Of a DNA stretch of 28,804 nt, positions 8,249 through 15,088 are shown one piece after another. The position numbers and the translations under genes were made by a program. The stretch is from Gammaproteobacteria bacterium. Lineage in GTDB: Bacteria; Pseudomonadota; Gammaproteobacteria; Steroidobacterales; Steroidobacteraceae. Under the pieces are notes generated by a model, which saw nothing but the letters and a program-made list of their open reading frames with translations, did no database searches and was not told where the DNA came from. Within the stretch, counting starts at the first letter, position 1, and the number at the start of each line of letters is the position of its first letter. The stretch spans positions 1 to 28,804 of the forward strand of contig JAQGOE010000111.1 in assembly GCA_028293725.1 (NCBI GenBank). Direction: 5' to 3'.

Positions 8249-8863
8249 ATGCCAAGAACTGCACCGAGGCCTGCGCGACGCGGGCGCCCCCCCAGCGAAG
8301 CGGCGGAGTCGCACGCTGCCATCCTGGATGCGGTCTATGAGCTGCTCCAGGAAGGGTCCGTCCGTAACCTGACAATGGAAGCGGTGGCGAAGCGGGCCAA
8401 GGTGGGGAGGCCGACGCTCTATAAGTGGTGGCCTTCAAAGTCCGCGCTGGTCTTTGCAATGTTCCACGAGCGGATCGCAGCCTACGCGGAGAAGTCGCTT
8501 ACGGGAACGGCTGAGGAAATCATCCGCGCGAAGGTGCGCGGACTCATCCGTGAGCTCAACGGGTTGTTCGGCAAAGTGATGGCCGATCTGATCGCCGAGG
8601 GCCAGAGCGAGCCGGCGATCCTGCGGGACCTTTACGAGCAACACGTGAGCCTGCGACGGGCTGCCACTATCGCCGACGTGGAGCGGGGCAAGGCCGGCGG
8701 TGAGTTTGCGGCCGACACCGATCCCGAATTGCTCATCGATGCCATCTTCAGCCCGATCTTTTTCCGGTTGCTGTTGCGCTATGCGCCGCTGACGCAGCGG
8801 TATGGTGATGAATTGGTCGACCAAGTACTTCGCGGCGTGCGATTGCAGTTTCTGCAACGCTGA
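8249..8863 (+). CDS. TetR/AcrR family transcriptional regulator
   Basis: 204 residues. The N-terminal arm is Arg/Pro rich (RPARRGRPPS). The helix-turn-helix spans about residues 25-65, with the typical NLTMEAVAKRAKVGRPTLY followed by KWWPSKSALV. The remainder is the all-helical ligand-binding and dimerisation domain, resembling the TetR_C subfamily with a conserved GELNGL/FFRLLLRYAP pattern. It most likely represses the divergent esterase gene through the dyad at 8176-8193 and may respond to a substrate or product of that enzyme (inference from gene arrangement). The start codon lacks a Shine-Dalgarno sequence. No in-frame alternative gives a better N-terminus. Confidence 0.92.
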   Translation: MPRTAPRPARRGRPPSEAAESHAAILDAVYELLQEGSVRNLTMEAVAKRAKVGRPTLYKWWPSKSALVFAMFHERIAAYAEKSLTGTAEEIIRAKVRGLIRELNGLFGKVMADLIAEGQSEPAILRDLYEQHVSLRRAATIADVERGKAGGEFAADTDPELLIDAIFSPIFFRLLLRYAPLTQRYGDELVDQVLRGVRLQFLQR

Positions 8864-8864
8864 C

Positions 8865-8889
8865 ACTCTATTTCGCAGAGTACTTGACA
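8865..8889 (+). promoter_or_regulatory. Inverted repeat abutting a consensus -35 (operator/promoter)
   Basis: ACTCT (8865-8869), seven bases, AGAGT (8877-8881), then ACT running into a perfect TTGACA -35 at 8884-8889. The -10 is weak (TTAGCT or TAGCTT around 8907-8913). The same ACTCT-N7-AGAGTACT arrangement occurs again at 9951-9970, in front of the cis-prenyltransferase gene. A protein bound here would cover the -35, so repression by the winged-helix protein encoded just downstream is plausible. Confidence 0.45.
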
Positions 8890-8942
8890 GCATACGGAAT
8901 GCACCGTTAGCTTTATCTCGTGGGCAACCCGAGAGGCTCGGC

Positions 8943-9533
8943 ATGCAATCTGTCAATGCGGTCCGGATCGATTCTCACGCGGCGGCCACGCTGCGTTACA
9001 TCCGAGCGTCCATGGATGCCGCTACATTCGTCGCGGTGCCGGGTTCCGCCGGTATAGCGATGGGAAGCGTCGGTCTGCTGGCGATGGTGCTCTCGTCTAC
9101 CCGAGGCCTGCATGAATACTGGCTCCCGGTCTGGCTAGTTGCCGCCGCTTTGGGTGGTGGTGTCGGTACCGTGCTGATGATGCGGCCGGCCTCGCTGCGC
9201 GGACTGTCGTTGTACGGCACGCCGCTGCGGAAGTTTGCGCTGGGGCTGTTCCCGGCGCTGTTCGGGGGAGCCGTCATGACGGCGGTGCATTGGAGCAACG
9301 GCAACCTGCACGCCATTCCCGGGACTTGGTTGCTGCTCTACGGCTGCGCGCTGATTTCCGCGAGCGTGGCCGCAACCCGGATGATTGCGTTCATGGGCGC
9401 GGCCTTCGCCGTGCTCGGTCTGCTCACGTTGGTGGCTCCCGACCGGCTGCAGATTCTGCTGCTGGGCGCCGGATTCGGCGGGCTCCACGTGCTCTTCGGT
9501 TTTTTAATCGGACGGAAAGGTCATGAACGCTAA
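8943..9533 (+). CDS. Six-helix integral membrane protein, function unknown
   Basis: 196 residues from ATG 8943, with GAGAGG about 7 nt upstream; upstream in-frame codons belong to the preceding intergenic and tetR region. After a soluble N-terminus of about 35 residues there are six hydrophobic segments: around GIAMGSVGLLAMVL, WLPVWLVAAALGG, FALGLFPALFGGAVM, WLLLYGCALISASVA, IAFMGAAFAVLGLLTLV and LQILLLGAGFGGLHVLFGFLIG. I do not recognise a named family. Its 3' end overlaps the start of the winged-helix regulator gene by 11 bp, so the two are translationally coupled. This suggests either a membrane partner of that regulator or a target of its control. Confidence 0.75.
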   Translation: MQSVNAVRIDSHAAATLRYIRASMDAATFVAVPGSAGIAMGSVGLLAMVLSSTRGLHEYWLPVWLVAAALGGGVGTVLMMRPASLRGLSLYGTPLRKFALGLFPALFGGAVMTAVHWSNGNLHAIPGTWLLLYGCALISASVAATRMIAFMGAAFAVLGLLTLVAPDRLQILLLGAGFGGLHVLFGFLIGRKGHER

Positions 9534-9912
9534 GACCAGGCCCGCGGCGGCGGCCGAAACAGCGACACGCAAACGGCCGAAGCTGGCTTCCGTCCCGGGG
9601 TCGGCCCACGAGAATGATGACGCCACGTTCGACCGGTTGGTGTACGAGCGGGTGCGCCTGGGGATCATGAGTGCCCTGGCGGTACGGGAAGAGTTGACCT
9701 TCAGCGAGTTGAAAGCGTTGTTCGATGTCAGTGACGGCAACCTGAGCGCGCACGCCCGCAAGCTCGAGGAAGCAAAGTACCTCACGTGCACGAAGTCTTT
9801 CGCGGACCGTCGTCCGAAGTCGGTTTACCGCCTCACGCCGCGCGGACGCGATGCGTTGAACAGGTACCTCGATCACGTGGAAGCCGTCATCAAGGCCACG
9901 CGCGGCACTTAG
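9523..9912 (+). CDS. Small winged-helix transcriptional regulator (HTH_34/MarR-like)
   Basis: 129 residues. An Ala/Thr/Lys-rich N-terminal tail of about 35 residues precedes a compact wHTH: ERVRLGIMSALAVREELTF, the recognition region FSELKALFDVSDGNLSAHARKLE, and the wing (SFADRRPKSVYRLTPRGRDAL). It ends in a dimerisation helix. This is the HTH_34-type (PF13601-like) regulator often grouped with ArsR/MarR. No cysteine or histidine metal site is visible. The ATG at 9523 lies inside the end of the membrane-protein gene (11-bp overlap), with AAAGG just upstream. It is the best candidate to bind the repeated ACTCT-N7-AGAGTACT motif in front of its own operon and of the next gene. Confidence 0.85.
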   Translation: MNAKTRPAAAAETATRKRPKLASVPGSAHENDDATFDRLVYERVRLGIMSALAVREELTFSELKALFDVSDGNLSAHARKLEEAKYLTCTKSFADRRPKSVYRLTPRGRDALNRYLDHVEAVIKATRGT

Positions 9913-9950
9913 AATTTTCCCAATCCCGATGTTCGTGTTGTGACTCAATA

Positions 9951-9972
9951 ACTCTGCACTACAGAGTACTCT
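9951..9972 (+). promoter_or_regulatory. Second copy of the ACTCT-N7-AGAGTACT motif, just before the uppS-like start
   Basis: ACTCT (9951-9955), seven bases, AGAGT (9963-9967), then ACTCT (9968-9972). The right part, AGAGTACTCT, is itself a perfect 10-bp palindrome. The motif ends 3 bp before the ATG at 9976, so a bound protein would block initiation. A possible promoter is TTGTGA (9938-9943) with TACAGA (9960-9965), which would give a nearly leaderless transcript; no Shine-Dalgarno is present. Confidence 0.45.
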
Positions 9973-9975
9973 AAA

Positions 9976-10665
9976 ATGCATGTTGCAGTGATCATGGACG
10001 GCAATGGCCGTTGGGCGGCGCGGCGCCATCTGCCGCGCACCGCCGGACATCGCGCCGGGGCGAAATCGGTCGATGCCGTCGTCGCGGCCGCGGCCCGGCA
10101 GGGCGTCGACACTCTGACTCTGTATGCGTTCTCCGCTGATAACTGGAATCGGCCCAGTGCCGAGGTGAGCGCCCTGTTCGCGCTGCTGCGGCGCCATCTG
10201 TTGACCCAGACACAGCGATGCCTCGAGCGGTCCATACGGATCAACGTCATCGGCCGCCGCGATCGGCTCGACGCCGGCTTACGCCTCTCCATTGAGCGTA
10301 GCGAGCGGGCCACCGCGCATTGCACGGGGATGCATTTGCGGATCGCCATCGATTATTCCGCACAATACAGTCTCCTCGAGACTTGTCGGCGACTGCAACT
10401 GGACGCCGCTGTCGACAAGTCGCGCTTTGTTGAATGTCTGGCCGCGGTGGATCACGCCGTCACGCCGGCGCCGACGGTCGATCTCCTGATTCGCACGGGT
10501 GGCGAGAAGCGCCTGAGCGATTTCCTGTTGTGGGAGTGCGCCTACGCCGAGCTCCACTTTGTCGAGGCCCTGTGGCCGGATTTCGACGAGCTGGCCTTCG
10601 AGCAGGCGCTGGCGGAGTACGCACGCCGGGATCGGCGGTTTGGGCGAATTGCCACGGCGTCATGA
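9976..10665 (+). CDS. cis-Prenyltransferase (undecaprenyl diphosphate synthase-like), short form
   Basis: 229 residues, slightly shorter than the usual 240-255. Family motifs: MDGNGRWA with the catalytic Asp (residue 8), RTAGHRAGAKS, YAFSADNWNRP, and the diphosphate-binding block DLLIRTGGEKRLSDFLLW followed by AYAELHF. UppS condenses isopentenyl diphosphate units onto farnesyl diphosphate to make the C55 lipid carrier for peptidoglycan and O-antigen. Here the gene is not next to frr, cdsA or dxr, where the housekeeping uppS normally sits, so this is probably a second paralogue, perhaps with another chain length. The N-terminus is minimal: only six residues precede the catalytic motif. Small changes from common residues are visible (SADNW for SSENW, SDFLLW for SNFLLW). 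Confidence 0.88.
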   Translation: MHVAVIMDGNGRWAARRHLPRTAGHRAGAKSVDAVVAAAARQGVDTLTLYAFSADNWNRPSAEVSALFALLRRHLLTQTQRCLERSIRINVIGRRDRLDAGLRLSIERSERATAHCTGMHLRIAIDYSAQYSLLETCRRLQLDAAVDKSRFVECLAAVDHAVTPAPTVDLLIRTGGEKRLSDFLLWECAYAELHFVEALWPDFDELAFEQALAEYARRDRRFGRIATAS

Positions 10666-10688
10666 CCTCGTGGCCGCGGCTCAGCGGC

Positions 10689-12551
10689 TCAAATCTGATC
10701 CCTGAGAGTCAGCGTTGCGTGCCTGCCCTCAGCGGCCCGTTGCAGCTCGACTTCGACACGCGTTCCCGGCGGCCGTGAACGGAGTAGTACGCGCGCGTCC
10801 GAGAGTCCGTCGAAGCGGGGAGTGGCGCCGTCGAGCCGCGTGATGATGTCGCCCACCTGGATTCCCGCCTGCGCCGCCGGTCCGTTCGCGGCGACATCCG
10901 TGACTACATAGCCTTTTGGCCCGGAGTTGATCCACATGCCGGCCCGGTCGAACCGGCCGGCGTCGACGGGCGGAGGTGTGATCGGACGCAGGTACATCAT
11001 CTGGTGCGCGTAGTCGAACGTTACGACAAAGCGCTTGAGGAAGCCGCTACCGATGTTGCCTTCATAGTTTGGATCGCTGATCGAGCCGCCTTTGTCTTCC
11101 GACAGGCCAACCACCACGTTATCGGCCCGCACGGCTCCCAATGTGAGTGAAGGCATTCGTACCACGTAGGAGCGCGATGGACCGCCTACTCCCCAACCGG
11201 TTACTGCGCTGACGCCCTTGGAGAATCGCGCGCGCAACTCATGGGCCTCCGTGAAAGGACTCGTGATGTCAACTTCCGCGCGCGAGCCGGTGTCTATGTC
11301 GAAGCGCGCCGGCAGATCGCCGATAGAGCCGCGCACCATGGGCAGGTGATCGTAAAACACGAACGGTATGGCAGTACCCGCTCCCGCCGCATCGAACCGT
11401 GTTGGATCCGTGATGGTCAGCAGCTGGCGGCCATAGTCGATCTGCACCGCGAAGCGCCGGAACAGCTCGAAGCCGAACATGCCATCCACGCGGATTCCCT
11501 CGATGGCGGGGGCATAGATCGGCGCGGTGAAGCCGAGCTGATCGCGCAGGCGCGCAGCACCCAGGGCGAACTCCTTCACTCGCGTAAAACCGGCCGACTC
11601 TGTCTTCTCTCCGGCGCCCGCCATTGCCGTGGCACCGACGATCTTCAGTCCCAGTTCCGAAACCAACTCCGGGGCTATCAGGGCGTGCCCCCCGGTGTCG
11701 ACTATGAACGTGTAGGGCCCCTTGCCATTGACTGTGGCTGCGACATATATGTGATTGTTGAGCAGGCGGAACGGCACCGTCGCACTGGCTGCGCCAGCGT
11801 CGATAGTGGCGCCGGTAGGCGGCGCCGTCGGGCGTGAGTAGGCTGTGAGCGGGCGAGCGGCGCCCAGCGAGAACCGGGTGAGGCGCAGATATTCGTAGCT
11901 GGCTTTGCCCGAGCCGTTGTCGATGGTGACTTCGTGAGCGAGCATCAGGCCGTTTTCACGACGGTAGTCGGCAAACAGGATGCGCTTATGAAAGAACTGC
12001 TGATCCTCGGTGATGCGTGCAAGCAGGTGGGTGTTCGAGTCGAACCCGGCGCCGAAGGGTTTGCCCCGCTTCGGCGTGATCGTGAGTTGGTCTAGAGTTT
12101 GGCCGTCGACGCTCTCTTGCCCGGCATAGGCGACCGTTGCTCCCGCGTAGTCCGGCCGCCACGCGAGATTCGCGAACCGGTAGGCCTCATTGATGGCCAC
12201 CGCGATCCGATCGCCACCTTCCTGGGCAGTGTTTGCGCCCGAGGTGTCCCGCATCCATGGAGTATTCCCATCAAACCCGTGAGCCTCGCTCACGATGTCT
12301 GCTTGAACCACCTCTACGAAGGCGCCGGTGCCGAGGTCGACGATATCGGTTCGTGTACCCGTGAGTCCGCTGCCCGAATAGCTGTAGTCGAACTCGGCGC
12401 CGCCGTTCGCCGGTACCTGGCCGACAGCCGCATGATTGGCCGCCAGAATGGCTGCGACGGCGGGTGGGGCGGGTGACGCGAGACCCGGGGTCGTCATCAG
12501 CGCGCCACCGGCCATGGCGATTGCACTTACGTAGGTCAGACACGGTCTCAT
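10689..12551 (-). CDS. Secreted retropepsin-like aspartyl protease with C-terminal PDZ domain
   Basis: 620 residues from ATG 12551 (AAGGGGA about 6 nt upstream). A signal peptide is likely (hydrophobic AIAMAGGALMTTPGLAS). Residues 30-245 form an N-terminal domain resembling lipoprotein-carrier-like periplasmic modules. Then come two retropepsin-type repeats, each with a catalytic-style motif: FIVDTGG (DTG 284-286) and FDIDTGS (DTG 419-421). Flap- and hydrophobic-Gly-like segments follow each (VDGMFGFELF; NIGSGFLKRF). The C-terminus (about 545-615) is a PDZ domain with GPAAQAGIQVGDIITRLDG. Two DTG halves in one chain would make an intramolecular pepsin-like active site. Similar bacterial gag-polyprotein-type aspartyl proteases are known only as a family; the substrate is unknown. 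It is transcribed away from the truncated sensor fragment. Confidence 0.85.
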   Translation of the reverse strand: MRPCLTYVSAIAMAGGALMTTPGLASPAPPAVAAILAANHAAVGQVPANGGAEFDYSYSGSGLTGTRTDIVDLGTGAFVEVVQADIVSEAHGFDGNTPWMRDTSGANTAQEGGDRIAVAINEAYRFANLAWRPDYAGATVAYAGQESVDGQTLDQLTITPKRGKPFGAGFDSNTHLLARITEDQQFFHKRILFADYRRENGLMLAHEVTIDNGSGKASYEYLRLTRFSLGAARPLTAYSRPTAPPTGATIDAGAASATVPFRLLNNHIYVAATVNGKGPYTFIVDTGGHALIAPELVSELGLKIVGATAMAGAGEKTESAGFTRVKEFALGAARLRDQLGFTAPIYAPAIEGIRVDGMFGFELFRRFAVQIDYGRQLLTITDPTRFDAAGAGTAIPFVFYDHLPMVRGSIGDLPARFDIDTGSRAEVDITSPFTEAHELRARFSKGVSAVTGWGVGGPSRSYVVRMPSLTLGAVRADNVVVGLSEDKGGSISDPNYEGNIGSGFLKRFVVTFDYAHQMMYLRPITPPPVDAGRFDRAGMWINSGPKGYVVTDVAANGPAAQAGIQVGDIITRLDGATPRFDGLSDARVLLRSRPPGTRVEVELQRAAEGRHATLTLRDQI

Positions 12552-12682
12552 TGAGAATCCCCTTCTCTTGGTCGAATGTGGCGCGAAGTCTCCCGTCATC
12601 CCCTGGCTGCTGCAAGGCTCGGCCCCATTCCCCACGACGAGGCGTCCTTTACCTGCGATCGGACGACCGTCATGATGCGGGT

Positions 12683-12946
12683 GTGGCACCGCTACCTCCA
12701 CTGCGATCCAAGCTCCTCTTGCTCGCCGCCGTCGGTGTCGTGCCGGGCTTGGTTCTGTCCCTGGTGCTCGGCTACTTTCTCATCGAGCACGAGAAAGAAA
12801 CCTTCCGTCAGGCCGCGCTCGCACGCAATCGCACGTTTCTGACCGCTGTCGATGCCCAGATGCTGGGCTACCTCGGCACGTTACGTGCACTGGCGGCTTC
12901 CGCGGACCTCGATACGGGCGACTTGCAGGGCTTCGACGAGGGGTAA
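12683..12946 (+). pseudogene. Truncated N-terminus of a membrane sensor protein
   Basis: About 88 codons. After LPPLRSKLLLLAAVGVVPG comes one transmembrane helix (LVLSLVLGYFLIEHE). An extracytoplasmic helix follows, with RNRTFLTAVDAQMLGYLGTLRALAAS, the typical start of a sensor histidine kinase or diguanylate cyclase input domain (N-terminal TM, then a dCache/CHASE-like helix). The frame stops at 12944-12946 right after this, with no second TM helix and no kinase or effector domain. The stop sits 2 bp before the ATG of the next gene. It could instead be a small membrane protein with a GTG start at 12683, but the abrupt ending favours a remnant left by deletion. Confidence 0.5.
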
Positions 12947-12948
12947 CT

Positions 12949-13521
12949 ATGAAGCGCGTTGTGTTGTTGAGCTGTTGGCTGATCGCTGCGATGTCGGGGG
13001 CTGCGCAGGCCAGGGAGTGCAAAGGCGTTGCTTTTCCCGACCACCTGCAGGTAAGTGGCAACGACCTGACCCTGAACGGGCTGGGGATGCGCAAGGCAAC
13101 GTTCCTCAAGGTGAACGTCTATGTGGGCGCCCTGTATGTAGCTCACCCCGGGGCGGACCCGCTTCCCCTCATCGATCCCGGCACGCCGGCCCAACTCATT
13201 CTCCACTTCGTGCGCAACGTGGGTGTCGGCGATCTGCGCAATGCCTGGCAGGAGGGATTTGAAAAAGTAGCCAAGGACGGGCTGCCCGCGCTGAGCGCGC
13301 GGATTGCAACGCTAAATGGGTGGATGTCGAACATGGAAACCGGCCAGCGCCTCACCTTCACCCGTCGGCCGGGTACGGGAATCCAGGTCGATGTGAACGG
13401 AGTCGTGAAGGGCACAATTCCGGGCGATGATTTCGCGCGGGCGCTCATGTCCATCTGGCTCGGCCCGACCCCGCCGAATCCCGAATTGAAGAGCGGCCTG
13501 TTGGGTGGCCCCTGCGGCTGA
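12949..13521 (+). CDS. Exported chalcone-isomerase-like protein
   Basis: 190 residues; the ATG is preceded by GAGGGG about 6 nt upstream, inside the end of the truncated fragment. A signal peptide is evident (KRVVLLSCWLIAAMSGAAQA, cleavage near AQA-RE). The mature part matches the chalcone-isomerase-like fold (Chalcone_3 family): LTLNGLGMRKATFLKVNVYVGALYV at the front, then ILHFVRNVGVGDLRNAWQEGF, VNGVVKGTIPGDDFARALMSIWLG and a Cys near the C-terminus. Bacterial members are periplasmic and probably bind fatty acids or other small hydrophobic molecules; real chalcone isomerase activity is not implied. It is convergent with the aldose-epimerase-like gene, with 8 bp between the stops. Confidence 0.85.
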   Translation: MKRVVLLSCWLIAAMSGAAQARECKGVAFPDHLQVSGNDLTLNGLGMRKATFLKVNVYVGALYVAHPGADPLPLIDPGTPAQLILHFVRNVGVGDLRNAWQEGFEKVAKDGLPALSARIATLNGWMSNMETGQRLTFTRRPGTGIQVDVNGVVKGTIPGDDFARALMSIWLGPTPPNPELKSGLLGGPCG

Positions 13522-13529
13522 GCGCGCCG

Positions 13530-14423
13530 CTATGAATCGCCCAACAGCGTGATGGCCATCTCTATCGACTGAGCCTCGCCGGGAGCCACACTGAACACGC
13601 CCGGCTTCGCCGTGAAGTCGCCGGAAAATCCCACCGGGTCCGCAATGCCACGCCACGGCTCGATGCAGATGAAGCCGGCCCCCGGCTTGGTCCAGATTCC
13701 GAGATAGGTCGCGTTGGGATAGCTCACCTGGATGCGCGGACCTTCTGCGGCGCCGTAGGTGACGGAACGGCTGTGGAATTCGTTGAAAATGACCACGTCA
13801 TCCGCGAAGAGTGCATCGTCCAGCCCGAGGCGCCTGTTGGAAATCGGCGTTGGATGGCGCTCCTGGGTCAGCAGTCCATGGGAGTCGAGCCTCCGGATCG
13901 GAGCGGGCTCATTACTCGCGAACTCGATGAGGTGCGCCGACCGCGGCTGCCCGTAAGGCAGCGGCCAACGAAAACCGGGATGGTAGCCAACGCTTGCGGG
14001 CATGTTTTCTGTGCCCTTGTTACGCACAGACGTCGTTACCGTGAGCGTCGTGCCGCTCACCGCGAAGTGAACATCGAGCTCGAAATGAAAGGGATATACC
14101 TGAAGAGTGGCGTCATCGGCCGTCAGTCTGAAGGTAGCGCTGGTCGCCCCCGCTGTTACGACTTCGAACATCTTGCCGCGTGCGAACCCGTGTCTCGAGA
14201 GGCGATAGGTCTTCGCCCCGAGTCGATAATTTCCGCCCGCAACCTCGCCTATGGTGGGGAACAGGATCGGCGCGCGGCCGGCCCAGACCGCCGGATCTCC
14301 GTCCCATAGCAGATCGCGGCCACTGCGGTCCCTAAAAACAGAAAGTTGCGCGCCGAGGGGATTGACCTCGACGTGGAGCTCCGCAGAGCTCAAGGGGACC
14401 CACGGTTTCTGCTGGTCTGCCAT
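13530..14423 (-). CDS. Aldose 1-epimerase (galactose mutarotase-like) family protein
   Basis: 297 residues from ATG 14423 (GGAGAG about 8 nt upstream). The start fits the family onset (LSSAELHVEVNPLGAQLSVFRD). The beta-sandwich has PILFPTIGEV, the first active-site His in LSRHGFAR (H78), a second in GYHPGF (H148) and the C-terminal glutamate in ICIEPWRG. It resembles the LacX/YeaD-like branch of COG2017 more than classical GalM. These proteins interconvert alpha and beta anomers of sugars or hexose-6-phosphates. No sugar operon surrounds it, so the substrate is open. There is no signal peptide; it is cytoplasmic. Confidence 0.88.
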   Translation of the reverse strand: MADQQKPWVPLSSAELHVEVNPLGAQLSVFRDRSGRDLLWDGDPAVWAGRAPILFPTIGEVAGGNYRLGAKTYRLSRHGFARGKMFEVVTAGATSATFRLTADDATLQVYPFHFELDVHFAVSGTTLTVTTSVRNKGTENMPASVGYHPGFRWPLPYGQPRSAHLIEFASNEPAPIRRLDSHGLLTQERHPTPISNRRLGLDDALFADDVVIFNEFHSRSVTYGAAEGPRIQVSYPNATYLGIWTKPGAGFICIEPWRGIADPVGFSGDFTAKPGVFSVAPGEAQSIEMAITLLGDS

Positions 14424-14490
14424 GACGCTTGGCTCTCCGGATGGCGTTTCTCGAGCCGTCATCATTGCAGGGATTACGCGACCCGACCAC

Positions 14491-14892
14491 TCAGGTTTTA
14501 CGCGGCCCGTTCTTGCCGGCCTTGCCCCTGGCCAGCGAAGAGCGCAGCTCCGCATATCCGGGTGCAACCATCGGGTAATCATCGGGCAGGTGCCAGCGGG
14601 CGCGATACTGCTCCGGTGTCAGGGAGTACTTGCGCCGCAGATAGCGTTTCAGGGTCTTGAGATGTCTGCCGTCGTCGAGACAGACGATGTAGTCGCGGGT
14701 GACGGACTTGTCGACCGGCACCGCGGGCGCTTTGTGCGGCCGTGAGCAGCAGCGCTCCGGGGTCAGTCCCGACAGCGCGGCATGGGTCGCCTGGATCAGG
14801 GCCGGCAACTCGGCGGCCGCGATCGTATTATGGGAGGCAAAACAGGCAACCACCAGAACAGTCAGCTCAATGAGATCGCGGGTTGTCTCCAT
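14491..14892 (-). CDS. MucR/Ros family transcriptional regulator lacking most zinc ligands
   Basis: 133 residues with AGAGG about 6 nt before ATG 14892. The N-terminal half is a helical oligomerisation region (TTRDLIELTVLVVACFASH). The DNA-binding half shows the Ros/MucR signature DYIVCLDDGRHLKTLKRYL then LTPEQYRARWHLPDDYPMVAP. Ros uses a C-x2-C-x9-H-x4-H zinc site. Here the four positions are Cys71, Asp74, Tyr84 and Tyr89, so only one ligand remains. Family members in Mesorhizobium are known to fold with altered or no zinc ligands, so this need not be inactive. MucR proteins are H-NS-like repressors of surface-polysaccharide and other genes. The C-terminus is basic (ARGKAGKNGPRK). Confidence 0.85.
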   Translation of the reverse strand: METTRDLIELTVLVVACFASHNTIAAAELPALIQATHAALSGLTPERCCSRPHKAPAVPVDKSVTRDYIVCLDDGRHLKTLKRYLRRKYSLTPEQYRARWHLPDDYPMVAPGYAELRSSLARGKAGKNGPRKT

Positions 14893-14918
14893 GCTTGCCT
14901 CTCGCCGGCACGCGAACG

Positions 14919-14962
14919 ACTATAAAGTCTGCCCTGGCAGCGACCATCCCCCCGATGGGGGA
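14919..14962 (-). promoter_or_regulatory. Candidate promoter with G/C palindrome upstream of the mucR-like gene
   Basis: On the minus strand TATAGT (14919-14924) can serve as -10, about 27 bp from the ATG, with only a poor -35 (14942-14947). The palindrome TCCCCC-N4-GGGGGA (14947-14962) is centred at 14954.5, roughly 42 bp upstream of the expected start site. That is where a class II activator would sit. A similar CCCC/GGGGG palindrome lies at 19759-19782. Confidence 0.4.
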
Positions 14963-15088
14963 CCGCGGGGAACGAGCTTGGTTGGGAAAACCTGGCGAAG
15001 ACGCAATCATTACCAATAAAACACCGGAGTTTCACGAAACTAAACGCGGATTTTCCTAACGTGCGCCCAGCAACACGGAACACAACAC

